The notes under the pieces were generated by a model. It made no database searches. It saw only the letters and a list, made by a program, of their open reading frames with translations, and had not been told where the DNA came from. 47,294 bases of DNA from Candidatus Thioglobus sp. (GTDB lineage: Bacteria; Pseudomonadota; Gammaproteobacteria; PS1; Pseudothioglobaceae): contig DUCF01000003.1 in the NCBI GenBank assembly GCA_012959965.1, forward strand, positions 1 through 47,294, given 5' to 3'. The position numbers and the translations under genes were made by a program. Below, piece after piece: positions 1 to 10,666 of this stretch (position 1 is the stretch's first letter; every line of letters starts with the position of its first letter).

Positions 1-663
1 GCGGGTGGGGTCGTCAACACCCGCTTGGTCAAAACCATTTTGTCGTAAAATGCAAGCATCACATTCCCCACAGGCTTCGCCTTTATCATTTGCTTGATAA
101 CAAGTCGTGGTCATTGAGTAATCAACGCCAAGACGTAGGCCTTGCTGAATAATTTCGGCCTTAGTGAGATTGATGAGTGGTGTGTGAATTTGAATTTTAT
201 CGCCTTCAACGGATTGCTTGGTGGCCAAATTAGCCATCGTTTCATAAGCTTTTATGTATTCTGGCCTGCAATCAGGGTAGCCAGAGTAGTCAAGGGCATT
301 TACTCCAATAAAAATGGATTGAGCGTCAAGCACCTCTGCCCAAGCAAGCGCAAAAGATAGAAAAATGGTGTTTCTTGCGGGAACGTATGTAATCGGGATT
401 TCGTCACTTTGGGTAAATTTTGGCACTTCAAGGTTGGGATCAGTAAGCGCAGAGCCGCCGATATCGTCTAGACAAACCCTCATAACTCGGTGCTCTGTCG
501 CGCCAAATTCGCTTGCTATTGCCCTTGCTGCGTTAAGTTCGGAGCGTTGTTTTTGGCCGTAATCAAAACTAAGTGCATAGCACTCAAGACCTTGTGATTG
601 TGCAATTGCTAATACCGTTGTTGAGTCAAGTCCGCCTGAAAGAAGAATGACTGCCTTAGACAT
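1..663 (-). CDS. queC: 7-cyano-7-deazaguanine synthase QueC (3' end cut by window edge)
   Basis: QueC converts 7-carboxy-7-deazaguanine to preQ0 with ATP and ammonia in queuosine biosynthesis, in the cytoplasm. Translating the minus strand from the ATG at 663 gives an open frame of 221 codons to the window edge. It starts [16 protein letters not shown], whose SGGLDS is the PP-loop ATP-pyrophosphatase motif. Near the end it has [17 protein letters not shown], the cysteine cluster that binds zinc in this family. The last visible residues, DDPTR, lie very near the normal C-terminus, so only a few residues are missing. The start overlaps the parE stop by 8 bp, suggesting translational coupling to parE. 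Identification is firm; the stop is outside the window. Confidence 0.95.
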   Translation of the reverse strand, partial: MSKAVILLSGGLDSTTVLAIAQSQGLECYALSFDYGQKQRSELNAARAIASEFGATEHRVMRVCLDDIGGSALTDPNLEVPKFTQSDEIPITYVPARNTIFLSFALAWAEVLDAQSIFIGVNALDYSGYPDCRPEYIKAYETMANLATKQSVEGDKIQIHTPLINLTKAEIIQQGLRLGVDYSMTTTCYQANDKGEACGECDACILRQNGFDQAGVDDPTR

Positions 664-2539
664 TGGCTAGATTGCCTTTTGTTTCCAGCCAAGATTTTCT
701 ATCCGACGCGCGTTTTTTAGACAACAGCATGTCCATGGTTTGGGTTACTTGTAATGGGTTATCAAGCGTCAACTGAATCAGTCGCCTGGTATCAGGCTGC
801 ATGGTTGTTTCTCGAAGTTGTTTCGGGTTCATTTCCCCAAGACCCTTGAAGCGCTGTATTTGGATTTTTACTCGCTTGTTTTCTTTTTCAATTTTAGCAC
901 TTATTGCATCTTTTTCATTGTCGTCAAGAGCGTAAAAAACCTGCTTGCCGGCGTCAACTCGGTACAGGGGCGGCATAGCAACATAGACATGGCCCGCACG
1001 AACCAACTTTGGAAAGTGCTTAACAAACAAAGCGCAAATTAAAGTGGCAATGTGCGCACCGTCAGAGTCGGCGTCAGCAAGAATGCAGATTTTTCCATAA
1101 CGCAGGCCTGACAAATCAACAGAGTCTGGCTCAAGTCCAATAGCAACACTTATATCGTGTATTTCATTGGAGGCAAGCACCTCTGATGAGTCCACTTCCC
1201 AAGTGTTTAGGATCTTACCTCGCAGCGGTAAGATTGCTTGGTATTCTTTATCTCTTGCCTGTTTGGCAGAGCCACCAGCAGAGTCGCCTTCAACAAGAAA
1301 AACCTCTGTTTGGTTCAAGTCAGTGCTGGTGCAATCTGAAAGCTTGCCCGGCAGGGCAGGACCGCTGACGATTTTTTTACGAATCACCTTTTTGCCGCTC
1401 TTAAGTCTGGCCTGTGCGTTCATAATTGCCAATTCTGCAATCTTTTCAGCAATATTGGTGTGCTGGTTAAGCCAAAGGCTAAAGGCGTCTTTAGCAACTC
1501 CTGAGACAAAGGCGGCACACTCTCTTGATGAGAGTCTTTCTTTGGTTTGTCCAGAGAACTGAGGATCTAGGATTTTGATTGATAGAACGTAGGCTATTTT
1601 TTGCCAAACATCGTCCGGTGTTAATTTAACGTTTTTTGGGATTAAGCTTCTGAATTCACAAAATTCTTTTAGCGCATCAGTAAGACCAGAACGAAGGCCA
1701 TTAACATGCGTACCTCCGCCAATGGTTGGGATAAGGTTGACATAGCTTTCGGCAATTGTGTTGCTTGTGTTTTCTGTCCAAGTTAGTGAGCAATGCATTT
1801 GCTCCTGCGCCGATTCAAAAGACACAATAAAAGGATCGGCTGGCAGGCAGTCTAATCCATCTAGGGAGACTTTAAGGTAATCCCTAAGGCCGTCTTTGTA
1901 AATCCACTTATCTGTGGTTTCATCAATTTGGTTTTCAAAATTAACCTCAAGCCCAGGACAAAGGATTGCCTTTGAGCGAAGATTGTGACGCAACTGACTT
2001 GCTGAAAATTTAACGGTATCAAAAAATTCGGCATCGGGCTTGAATTTAACGGTTGTGCCTGTGTTGCGCTTGCCAACATCACCTATTTCCTCTAAGTCAG
2101 ATATTTTCTTGCCCGAACCAAAGGCCATGTAGTGTTGTTTGCCGTCTCTTTTAATCCAAATTTCAAGTAATTTTGAGAGGGCATTGACTACCGAAACGCC
2201 AACCCCGTGCAGGCCACCTGAAAACTGGTAAGAATCATTTGAAAACTTACCGCCAGCGTGTAGTTTAGTGAGAATAACCTCAACGCCGGGTACGCCTTCT
2301 TCTGGGTGGATATCGATTGGCATACCTCTGCCATTGTCTTCTACAGAGACAGATCCATCAGCAAAGAGGATGACATTGATTTGCGTTGCGTGTCCCGCAA
2401 CAGCTTCGTCAACACTGTTGTCGATGACTTCTTGAGCAAGATGATTGGGGCGTTCGGTTTCTGTGTACATCCCCGGGCGCTTGCGAACTGGTTCAAGCCC
2501 GGTTAAAACCTCAATGGATGAGGCGTCGTAATTAGACAT
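656..2539 (-). CDS. parE: DNA topoisomerase IV subunit B
   Basis: ParE is the ATPase subunit of topoisomerase IV, which decatenates daughter chromosomes with ParC (not in this window). The 627-aa product has the GHKL ATPase core with NSVDEA, DNGRGMP and GGLHGVG in the first third, a transducer domain, and the TOPRIM segment [14 protein letters not shown] followed by DADSDGAHI. Length and the stretch [12 protein letters not shown] fit ParE rather than the longer GyrB. I chose the ATG at 2539 because [14 protein letters not shown] matches the family N-terminus; an upstream in-frame start at 2575 would add 12 unrelated residues and lacks a ribosome site. It follows a terminator at 2577-2603, so it is probably separate from groEL, and it leads into queC. 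Confidence 0.97.
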   Translation of the reverse strand: MSNYDASSIEVLTGLEPVRKRPGMYTETERPNHLAQEVIDNSVDEAVAGHATQINVILFADGSVSVEDNGRGMPIDIHPEEGVPGVEVILTKLHAGGKFSNDSYQFSGGLHGVGVSVVNALSKLLEIWIKRDGKQHYMAFGSGKKISDLEEIGDVGKRNTGTTVKFKPDAEFFDTVKFSASQLRHNLRSKAILCPGLEVNFENQIDETTDKWIYKDGLRDYLKVSLDGLDCLPADPFIVSFESAQEQMHCSLTWTENTSNTIAESYVNLIPTIGGGTHVNGLRSGLTDALKEFCEFRSLIPKNVKLTPDDVWQKIAYVLSIKILDPQFSGQTKERLSSRECAAFVSGVAKDAFSLWLNQHTNIAEKIAELAIMNAQARLKSGKKVIRKKIVSGPALPGKLSDCTSTDLNQTEVFLVEGDSAGGSAKQARDKEYQAILPLRGKILNTWEVDSSEVLASNEIHDISVAIGLEPDSVDLSGLRYGKICILADADSDGAHIATLICALFVKHFPKLVRAGHVYVAMPPLYRVDAGKQVFYALDDNEKDAISAKIEKENKRVKIQIQRFKGLGEMNPKQLRETTMQPDTRRLIQLTLDNPLQVTQTMDMLLSKKRASDRKSWLETKGNLANV

Positions 2540-2576
2540 AGTTTGAGGTGATAATATTTGCAATAATAATACCAAA

Positions 2577-2603
2577 AAAAAGCCCCAAAAAATGGGGCTT
2601 TTT
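2577..2603 (-). terminator. Rho-independent terminator after groESL
   Basis: A perfect hairpin with arms AAAAAGCCCC and GGGGCTTTTT around a 7-nt loop lies 18 bp after the groEL stop. On the minus strand the stem is followed by a run of T, so it should end the rpoH-groES-groEL transcript before parE. The symmetric A/T flanks could let it work in both directions. Confidence 0.85.
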
Positions 2604-2621
2604 ATCAGCTTGGTAAATGAT

Positions 2622-4561
<1,940 letters not shown>

Positions 4562-4601
4562 ACTTTCTCCTAGTATTGAACGAAAAATGATCTTGGAAGT
4601 T

Positions 4602-5429
4602 TTAGGCTTCTAGACTTTCTTTAAGCTTTTTAATCGCTTTGTTTTCAAGTTGGCGCACTCTTTCAGCAGAAACGCCATACTTGTCTGCTAAAGTATGTAG
4701 GGTCGCTTTTTGTTCTTTCAAGTACCTAGATTGTAAAATATCTATACTTCTTTCATCTAAGGCTGAAAGTGCTTGATAAAGCTTGTGTTGTTGGTCTTTC
4801 TCAGAGCGATCGCTAAGCAATAATTGCTCTGGCGTTTGCCCTGGGTCAGCAAGGTATTGCTCGGGCGTGTAAGAATCTTCATCGTCGTTAAGCTCAAAGG
4901 GAACGTCGTTAAGCTGTAAACGAGATTCCATTTCAATTACATCTTTTGCTCTAACACCAAGATCGGTTGCAATTTGCTCGGCCTGGTCGTTAGTTAGTGC
5001 TTGAAAAATATGAGATTTAGCCTGCTTAAGTTTGAAAAATAGTTTGCGCTGCGCTTTAGTGGTGGCAACTTTAACAATTTTCCAGTTTTTGAAAATATAT
5101 TCATGAATTTCAGCGCGAATCCAATAAACAGCAAAAGAGGAAAGTCTGACTTTCTTGTATGGGTTGAAACGCTTGACGGCCTTCATTAAGCCAATCGTAC
5201 CTTCTTGAATTAAATCTGCATGCTCTAGGCCATAGCCTTTGTAGCTGTGCGCAATGAAAGCAACGAAGCGCATGTGCGCCAAGACAAGCTTTCTTGCTGC
5301 AGAAAGGTCGCCATTGTCAAACAGCTCAACAGCCAGCTCATGTTCTTGCTCGGGCGAGAGGATTGGCGGGTATTTTTGTACCTGTATGCCAGTACCTTTA
5401 TTGCCGATTGATAATGCAAATTCACTCAT
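4602..5429 (-). CDS. rpoH: RNA polymerase heat-shock sigma factor RpoH (sigma-32)
   Basis: RpoH directs RNA polymerase to heat-shock promoters. The 275-aa product has region 2 with the core-binding and -10 recognition segments ([19 protein letters not shown], then [14 protein letters not shown]), the sigma-32-specific RpoH box [12 protein letters not shown] after region 2, and a C-terminal region 4 helix-turn-helix ([20 protein letters not shown]). The RpoH box separates it from RpoD and RpoS. It is preceded by its own sigma-70-like promoter (5474-5501) and runs straight into groES, 40 bp away. This makes a sigma factor and its classic target a single transcription unit, which differs from the unlinked arrangement in E. 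coli. ftsE/ftsX, which often neighbour rpoH, are absent here. Confidence 0.96.
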   Translation of the reverse strand: MSEFALSIGNKGTGIQVQKYPPILSPEQEHELAVELFDNGDLSAARKLVLAHMRFVAFIAHSYKGYGLEHADLIQEGTIGLMKAVKRFNPYKKVRLSSFAVYWIRAEIHEYIFKNWKIVKVATTKAQRKLFFKLKQAKSHIFQALTNDQAEQIATDLGVRAKDVIEMESRLQLNDVPFELNDDEDSYTPEQYLADPGQTPEQLLLSDRSEKDQQHKLYQALSALDERSIDILQSRYLKEQKATLHTLADKYGVSAERVRQLENKAIKKLKESLEA

Positions 5430-5473
5430 AATTTCTATTACTAAGTAGGATCTAAGCGATAATTAGAGATAAC

Positions 5474-5501
5474 ATTATACCTAAATCTATTGTTATATCA
5501 A
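5474..5501 (-). promoter_or_regulatory. Sigma-70-type promoter for rpoH-groESL
   Basis: Reading the minus strand, TTGATA (5496-5501), a 16-bp spacer and TATAAT (5474-5479) lie 45 bp before the rpoH ATG. The -35 overlaps the final codons of gmk. This is a near-consensus vegetative promoter; no experimental support. Confidence 0.65.
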
Positions 5502-6095
5502 TTGTTTAAGTAAATTGTTGTACTTGTAGGATTGCTCTTTTAAAGTGAGCCTGGCAGAGAAAATAATGTGCTTTAAGTCTTCAAGAGCAGTGTCAAAATC
5601 ATCATTAAAGACCACAAAGTCAAATTCATAAAAATGAGACATTTCACTTTCAGCGTCAGCCATCCTTTTATTGATGATCTCTTGAGAGTCTTGGCCACGA
5701 CCTTGAAGGCGAGATAATAGCGCCTCTTTTGTGGGTGGTAGGATAAAAATTGACAGTGCTGCAACATTTTGTTTTACTTGTTGTGCGCCTTGCCAGTCGA
5801 TTTCTAAAATGACGTCTTTGTTTTGTTCAAGCTCTTTGCTAATGGATTTTTTGGCGCTGCCATAGTAATTGCCAAACACTTCAGCGTGTTCAACAAAGGC
5901 GCCTTCCGAGCACATGTCATTAAACTTCTCTTTTGAGACAAAATGATAATTCTCGCCATCAACTTCACCGGGTCGCGGCGTGCGAGTAGTGTGAGAGATT
6001 GAGGCGCATAAGTCAGACATGCTTTCGAGAAGTGCCTTTACTAGTGAGGTTTTTCCGCAGCCAGAGGGCGCAGAAATAATAAATATATTAGCCAT
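5493..6095 (-). CDS. gmk: Guanylate kinase
   Basis: Gmk phosphorylates GMP to GDP with ATP, in the cytoplasm. The 200-aa product opens with the P-loop in IISAPSGCGKTSL, followed by the GMP-binding region with HTTRTPRPGEVDGENYHF and the EIDWQGAQQV segment, and has a normal length for the family. It begins 3 bp after the yggX stop and is the last gene of the bamA-to-gmk run. The rpoZ gene that follows gmk in many gammaproteobacteria is not here; rpoH follows instead. Confidence 0.97.
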   Translation of the reverse strand: MANIFIISAPSGCGKTSLVKALLESMSDLCASISHTTRTPRPGEVDGENYHFVSKEKFNDMCSEGAFVEHAEVFGNYYGSAKKSISKELEQNKDVILEIDWQGAQQVKQNVAALSIFILPPTKEALLSRLQGRGQDSQEIINKRMADAESEMSHFYEFDFVVFNDDFDTALEDLKHIIFSARLTLKEQSYKYNNLLKQLI

Positions 6096-6098
6096 TTT

Positions 6099-6371
6099 TT
6101 AACCGTTCTCTGGCGTGTAGCCCTTAATGTTGTCTAAGTCGTCTGCCGCAAAGAAATACTTTTCCATTTGCTCTTTAAGGTAGCTTTGTGCATTGGGGTC
6201 AATCAAACTTAAGCTGTTTTCATTGATCAACAAAGTCTGGTGATTAAGCCACATTTGCCAGGCTTCTTTGGAGACGTTTTCGAGGATTCTTTTCCCCAGT
6301 TCGCCTGGGTAGGGAGCTCTCGCCAGTGATTCCAGCTCTTTATTTAGTTTAATACAGTGTAGTGTGCTCAT
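6099..6371 (-). CDS. yggX: Fe(II)-trafficking / oxidative damage protection protein YggX
   Basis: YggX-family proteins help protect Fe-S clusters and have been proposed to traffic ferrous iron; the exact role is debated. The 90-aa product has the conserved N-terminal Cys (residue 6), [22 protein letters not shown] and the closing GYTPENG that define the family. Its start overlaps the murJ stop by 4 bp (ATGA), so translation is probably coupled. The usual partner mutY is not present next to it. Confidence 0.95.
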   Translation of the reverse strand: MSTLHCIKLNKELESLARAPYPGELGKRILENVSKEAWQMWLNHQTLLINENSLSLIDPNAQSYLKEQMEKYFFAADDLDNIKGYTPENG

Positions 6372-7897
6372 AGTTGCTTGATTCTTAGTCCGAAAATATA
6401 CAAACCTGCAAAATAAATTCCAGCAGAAATGAAGATAGTTTTACTTAGCATGATAACTCTTTGTATGGCATCCGCTTGCAGGTATAAATCTGTTGTAGGG
6501 GATGCGTAGTAAATATAGCCCAACATTATAATGCTTGATAAACCCACTTTAATGAGCATTTTATAAAAATCCGGACTGAGTCGAAAGATTGACTGCTTGG
6601 TTAAAAAGTAATACAAAAGGCCGGCATTTAAAACAGCAGATAGCGATGTTGCCGCTGCTAAGCCATCATGCCCATAGTAATACGCCAAAACAAGGTTTAG
6701 GATTATATTACTCAGCATGGCGGCAACACCTGCTTTAACTGGTGTCTTAGTATCTCCTCTAGAAAGGAATACTGGTGCCAAGATTTTGACTGCAATAAAG
6801 GCAACCAAGCCGGAGCCGTAGGCTTGAAGACTCAGAGCCGACTGAAGAGCGTCGTTCGCATTAAAGGCATCGTAGCGAAACAGAGTGATAATGAGGCCAT
6901 CAGAGAGCATAACAAGGCCAATCGATGCTGGCAGGCCAAGAATCAGACCGTAAACCAACGCTTTGTCAATGGTTTTTTCAAAGCTCTCTGTGTCATTTTT
7001 TGCATAAAAATTGCTCAACCTTGCCAAAGCAACGGTTGCCAGAGCAATACCAATTAAGGCTAAGGGTAATTCTAGTAAGCGGTCCGAATAATACAACCAA
7101 GAAACACTACCAGCTATCAATGTTGAGGCAATCATAGTGTCAATTAAAAGGTTTATTTGAGACACCGAAACGCCAAATAAAGCAGGCAACATGCGTTTTT
7201 TAAGAGTTTGTATTGCTGGGTGTGAGCCAAACCTGAGTTTTGGCATGCGGTGGATTTTTCGCAAAAAAGGAATTTGGAAAGCAAGCTGGGCAACGCCGCC
7301 AATCAGTACCCCCCAAGCGAGCGCCATAATAGGTGTCTCTAAATATTTTGATAGAAAAATCGCACTAAGAATCAAAGAGACATTCAGCAGTACAGGGGTA
7401 AAGGCAGGCACACTGAAATTATCATAAGTGTTAAGGATGGCGCCGGATAGTGCTGTCAGGGAAATCAGCAAAAGGTAAGGAAAGGTAATTCTTAGCATGT
7501 CTGAGGCCAAGAAGTATTGACTTTGATCGGCCTTAAAATAAAAGCCCCAGGCAAAAATAAACATCACTAATGGTGCCAATAACATCACCACAATTGTGAT
7601 CAACACTAAAACACTAAGCAATTTGGTTGCAATGTGATTAATAGCCTTTTGCAGTTCATCGTCGCTTTGGTTTGCTTTACTGTCCGCCAAAATGGGAATG
7701 AAGGCTTGTGAAAAAGCGCCTTCGGCAAAAAGACGGCGAAAGAAATTTGGAATGCGAAAAGCAACTAAAAAGGCATCTGAAAGACCGCTTGCGCCAAAGT
7801 GTTTGGCAATAATAAAATCTCTAACCAGGCCTAAAATACGCGATAACAAAGTCATCGCAGTAACAACACCGCTTGACTTTATAAAGGATTTTTCCAT
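6368..7897 (-). CDS. murJ: Lipid II flippase MurJ
   Basis: MurJ moves lipid II across the inner membrane for peptidoglycan synthesis. The 509-aa product has 14 or so hydrophobic segments typical of the MOP/MVF superfamily. It has the N-terminal signature [48 protein letters not shown] (shown in part), including the Arg cluster of the cavity. I chose the ATG at 7897 ([10 protein letters not shown]); an extra 23-residue upstream extension would run into lpxA and has no family match. It begins 10 bp after the lpxA stop. Its location directly after lpxA, where lpxB sits in E. coli, is unusual but functionally coherent. Confidence 0.96.
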   Translation of the reverse strand: MEKSFIKSSGVVTAMTLLSRILGLVRDFIIAKHFGASGLSDAFLVAFRIPNFFRRLFAEGAFSQAFIPILADSKANQSDDELQKAINHIATKLLSVLVLITIVVMLLAPLVMFIFAWGFYFKADQSQYFLASDMLRITFPYLLLISLTALSGAILNTYDNFSVPAFTPVLLNVSLILSAIFLSKYLETPIMALAWGVLIGGVAQLAFQIPFLRKIHRMPKLRFGSHPAIQTLKKRMLPALFGVSVSQINLLIDTMIASTLIAGSVSWLYYSDRLLELPLALIGIALATVALARLSNFYAKNDTESFEKTIDKALVYGLILGLPASIGLVMLSDGLIITLFRYDAFNANDALQSALSLQAYGSGLVAFIAVKILAPVFLSRGDTKTPVKAGVAAMLSNIILNLVLAYYYGHDGLAAATSLSAVLNAGLLYYFLTKQSIFRLSPDFYKMLIKVGLSSIIMLGYIYYASPTTDLYLQADAIQRVIMLSKTIFISAGIYFAGLYIFGLRIKQL

Positions 7898-7907
7898 GAT
7901 GGGTTGT

Positions 7908-8705
7908 TTATTCGTCGGCTGGTCCGCGCATGATACCCACTCGTGAGTTGCGAATGCATTCCACAAATTGCATCACTTCGCGACTGTCTGTTTCCGACTC
8001 TTCCAGCTCGGTTAAAGCGTTATCAAGAAGCCTTCCCTGGGATTCGCGATAGACTATTTTAAAGGCGCGCTTAATGGAGGCAATTGAGCTTGAGCTGAAG
8101 CCACGTCTTTTCATGCCAACGGCATTAATTCCGCGAATTTTTGGATGTACGCCTGCAGCAACCATGTAGTCAGGAATGTCTTTATTGACTTGCGAACCCA
8201 TGCCAACATAAGTGTGTCGACCAATCATACAAAATTGTTTAACCAGTACAAAGCCCCCTAAGATTGACCAATCAGCAATACGGACATGTCCTGCAAGGGA
8301 GGCATTGTTCGACATAATGATGTGGTTACCTAGTTGGCAGTCGTGGGCGATGTGAACGTACGACATCAACATGTTGTTGGAACCAACTCTTGTTAGTGAA
8401 TTTTCTTTTTCTGTGCCACGATTGATGGTGCAGAACTCTCGAATAAGATTGTCATCACCAATAATTAGATTACTTTCTTGGCCTTCTTGATAAGTGATAT
8501 CTTGAGGGTCTCCGCCAATAGAGGCAAAAGAATAAATGTGATTATTTTTACCTATTTTTGTAGGTCCAGCAATAACCGCATGAGAGTCAATAATGGTGCC
8601 CGCCCCAATTTCAACATTGGCACCGATAATGGCATAAGCAGAAATCGTTGCATCTGGATGAATCTTTGCGCTAGGGTCTACGATTGCTGACGGGTCAACT
8701 GACAT
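7908..8705 (-). CDS. lpxA: Acyl-ACP--UDP-N-acetylglucosamine O-acyltransferase LpxA
   Basis: LpxA catalyses the first step of lipid A synthesis. The 265-aa product begins with repeated left-handed beta-helix hexapeptides (residues about 5-185; for example IDSHAVI, IYSFASI). It has the catalytic-His segment SYVHIAHDCQLGNHIIMSNN, and a C-terminal helical domain with the GMKRRGFS motif. It lies 1 bp after fabZ. Full length for the family (about 260 aa). Confidence 0.97.
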   Translation of the reverse strand: MSVDPSAIVDPSAKIHPDATISAYAIIGANVEIGAGTIIDSHAVIAGPTKIGKNNHIYSFASIGGDPQDITYQEGQESNLIIGDDNLIREFCTINRGTEKENSLTRVGSNNMLMSYVHIAHDCQLGNHIIMSNNASLAGHVRIADWSILGGFVLVKQFCMIGRHTYVGMGSQVNKDIPDYMVAAGVHPKIRGINAVGMKRRGFSSSSIASIKRAFKIVYRESQGRLLDNALTELEESETDSREVMQFVECIRNSRVGIMRGPADE

Positions 8706-8706
8706 G

Positions 8707-9150
8707 TTATTCGGCTGCTTTTTGAGTGCACATAAGAATGGCGGAAGTGACCAGTTTGCCTTCTACCGTGGCTTTACAATCAAACTTCCAAATACCGCGC
8801 TTAACCATCATAACCTCAACCCTGAGTAAAATTTGGTCTCCAGGCTCAACGGTGCGCTTAAAACGAACCTTGTCAATGCCGACCAACATATAAATTTGCC
8901 CATCAATTGGTTTGCCAACTTCTGATTTAAAAGCTAGAATTCCTGTCGCTTGAGCTAACGCTTCAACGATTAAAACTCCCGGCATAATAGGCTGTGAAGG
9001 AAAATGGCCAGTAAATTGAGGCTCATTAAATGACACGTTTTTGATTGCAGTTAAGTGTTTTCCAACTTCAAAATCGAGAACTCGATCTATCATTAAAAAA
9101 GGGTAGCGGTGAGGCAAAAAGTTCATTACCTCGTTAATGTTCATTTCCAT
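8707..9150 (-). CDS. fabZ: (3R)-hydroxyacyl-ACP dehydratase FabZ
   Basis: FabZ dehydrates beta-hydroxyacyl-ACP in fatty acid elongation and competes with LpxA/LpxD for hydroxyacyl-ACP. The 147-aa hot-dog-fold product has LPHRYPFLMIDRV with the catalytic His. It also has the segment GHFPSQPIMPGVLIVEALAQ with the catalytic Glu. It is packed between lpxD (2 bp gap) and lpxA (1 bp gap), the classic lpxD-fabZ-lpxA order. Confidence 0.97.
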   Translation of the reverse strand: MEMNINEVMNFLPHRYPFLMIDRVLDFEVGKHLTAIKNVSFNEPQFTGHFPSQPIMPGVLIVEALAQATGILAFKSEVGKPIDGQIYMLVGIDKVRFKRTVEPGDQILLRVEVMMVKRGIWKFDCKATVEGKLVTSAILMCTQKAAE

Positions 9151-9152
9151 AA

Positions 9153-10166
9153 TTATTTTTTAATGTCTCTCAATTTAATGTTCAAAACTTTGGCAATTTT
9201 ATCAAGTTTTATCAGCCACATTCCAACCTTTTTCCAGCCTTTGTGCGTCATTAACGGGAAGAATCCTGTGTACATTCCGGCTTTTGTGATGTTTTTATCC
9301 ACAGTGCTTGTTGCATTGACAATGACATCGTCTGCTATTGTGATATGACCAACAATGCCCACCATGCCGCCAATCATACAACGCTTACCTAGGGTTGTAC
9401 TGCCTGCGATGCCTGTTTTGGCCGCTATAGCCGTATTTTCACCAATAATAACATTATGGGCAATGTGAATAAGATTGTCGAGTCTGACGCCATTGTGGAT
9501 CTCTGTGTCGTCAATTGTGCCTCTATCAATCGTTGTGTTTGCGCCAATAGTGACATTATTACCTATGACGACTTTCCCTATATGTGCAATTGTTTGCCAG
9601 ATTTTATCGTTATCTCTTGCGTTGCCAAAACCTTCTGAGCCGATGACGACGCCAGAGGAGATAACACAGGAATGACCCAGTTGACAATCTTTGTGAATGA
9701 CAATATTTGCAAAAAGGTGTGAGTTGGCGCCTATTTGAACGTTGTCTTCAATGACACAATTTGGTCCAATAATTGTATTTTCGCCAACACAAACATTTTT
9801 TCCAATAAAGCACCCGGGTGAAATTTTAGCGTTATTGAGTTTTGCTGAAGGTTCGATGACCGCAAGAGAGTTGTCGCTACACACCGAACTGTATTGTTTA
9901 AAGTGGTGTGTTAGTTTTGCAAACGCTAAATATGGATTTGACACCACCAAAGCATTGGTGGGGCAAAGTGCTGACAGCTCAGCACTAAGTATAACTGCTG
10001 AGGCTTTGGATTGACTGAGGGAGTTTTGATATTTGTTAGTGGCTATGTAAGTAATTTGCCCGACTTTGGCGGAGTCAAGTGCATTAACACCTTTAATAGT
10101 CACTTCACCATTACCAATTAATTTGGCTCCAATCAATTCAGCAATGTGTGACAGTTTTAAGTTCAT
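9153..10166 (-). CDS. lpxD: UDP-3-O-(3-hydroxyacyl)glucosamine N-acyltransferase LpxD
   Basis: LpxD adds the second hydroxyacyl chain in lipid A synthesis. The 337-aa product has an N-terminal uridine-binding domain (about residues 1-100), then a hexapeptide-repeat beta-helix with the conserved catalytic-His region NLIHIAHNVIIGENTAIAAKTGIAG, then a C-terminal helix. Its start overlaps the stop of the skp-like gene by 4 bp (ATGA). Full length compared with E. coli (341 aa). Confidence 0.96.
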   Translation of the reverse strand: MNLKLSHIAELIGAKLIGNGEVTIKGVNALDSAKVGQITYIATNKYQNSLSQSKASAVILSAELSALCPTNALVVSNPYLAFAKLTHHFKQYSSVCSDNSLAVIEPSAKLNNAKISPGCFIGKNVCVGENTIIGPNCVIEDNVQIGANSHLFANIVIHKDCQLGHSCVISSGVVIGSEGFGNARDNDKIWQTIAHIGKVVIGNNVTIGANTTIDRGTIDDTEIHNGVRLDNLIHIAHNVIIGENTAIAAKTGIAGSTTLGKRCMIGGMVGIVGHITIADDVIVNATSTVDKNITKAGMYTGFFPLMTHKGWKKVGMWLIKLDKIAKVLNIKLRDIKK

Positions 10167-10660
10167 TTCAACAGTTCTTGTATTTGATCAATGATTAATT
10201 GAGTGATGTCTATTTCATCACTAACGAATGCAGCATTCTGATAAAAAATTATATCGAACTCTTGATCAATCCCGTATTTTTTTATTATTTTATTTATAAA
10301 AATTTCAATACGTTTAATGGCTGCCGCTCTTTCAGTGCTCAGTTGTTCATTCCAAGCGATGGTTTCTTGTTGAAAGTAGAGCTCAAGTTTTTTTAAGTTA
10401 CTAAGTTTTTTGCTGTACTCGTCCGCTTGAGACTCTTTATTGGTTTTTGCTAGATTGTTTTTTAGTAGATTGACGTGGTCAAAGAGTGCCAAAAGCTCGT
10501 CTTTTGTCTGTTGAAATCGACCGTTGATTGTGTCAATATCTTGCTGATATTGGGGTGTGTTTTCTACAACCTTCTCAATGTCGATATAGCCAATTTTTAA
10601 ATCATGGGCAAAGACATTCGTCGCCAGTAGCGCTAATGCAAAAGCGGATAAAAATCGCAT
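10163..10660 (-). CDS. skp: OmpH/Skp-family periplasmic chaperone
   Basis: Skp holds unfolded outer-membrane proteins in the periplasm and hands them to the BAM complex. The 165-aa product has a cleavable signal peptide (MRFLSAFALALLATNVFA) and the family start KIGYIDIEKVVENTPQYQQD. This is followed by a long Lys/Glu/Gln-rich segment (about residues 45-120) that should form the coiled-coil tentacles, then the KKYGIDQEFDIIFY closing strand. It lies 6 bp after bamA and overlaps lpxD, the standard bamA-skp-lpxD arrangement. Sequence is diverged from E. coli Skp, so assignment rests on family features plus position. Confidence 0.88.
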   Translation of the reverse strand: MRFLSAFALALLATNVFAHDLKIGYIDIEKVVENTPQYQQDIDTINGRFQQTKDELLALFDHVNLLKNNLAKTNKESQADEYSKKLSNLKKLELYFQQETIAWNEQLSTERAAAIKRIEIFINKIIKKYGIDQEFDIIFYQNAAFVSDEIDITQLIIDQIQELLK

Positions 10661-10666
10661 TGTGTT

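Noticed and set aside
142-562. Two plus-strand open frames
   Set aside because: They lie antisense to queC, whose minus-strand frame is fully open and has the PP-loop and zinc cysteines.
656-2539. gyrB
   Set aside because: Length (627 aa) and motif wording match ParE, without the long GyrB insert.
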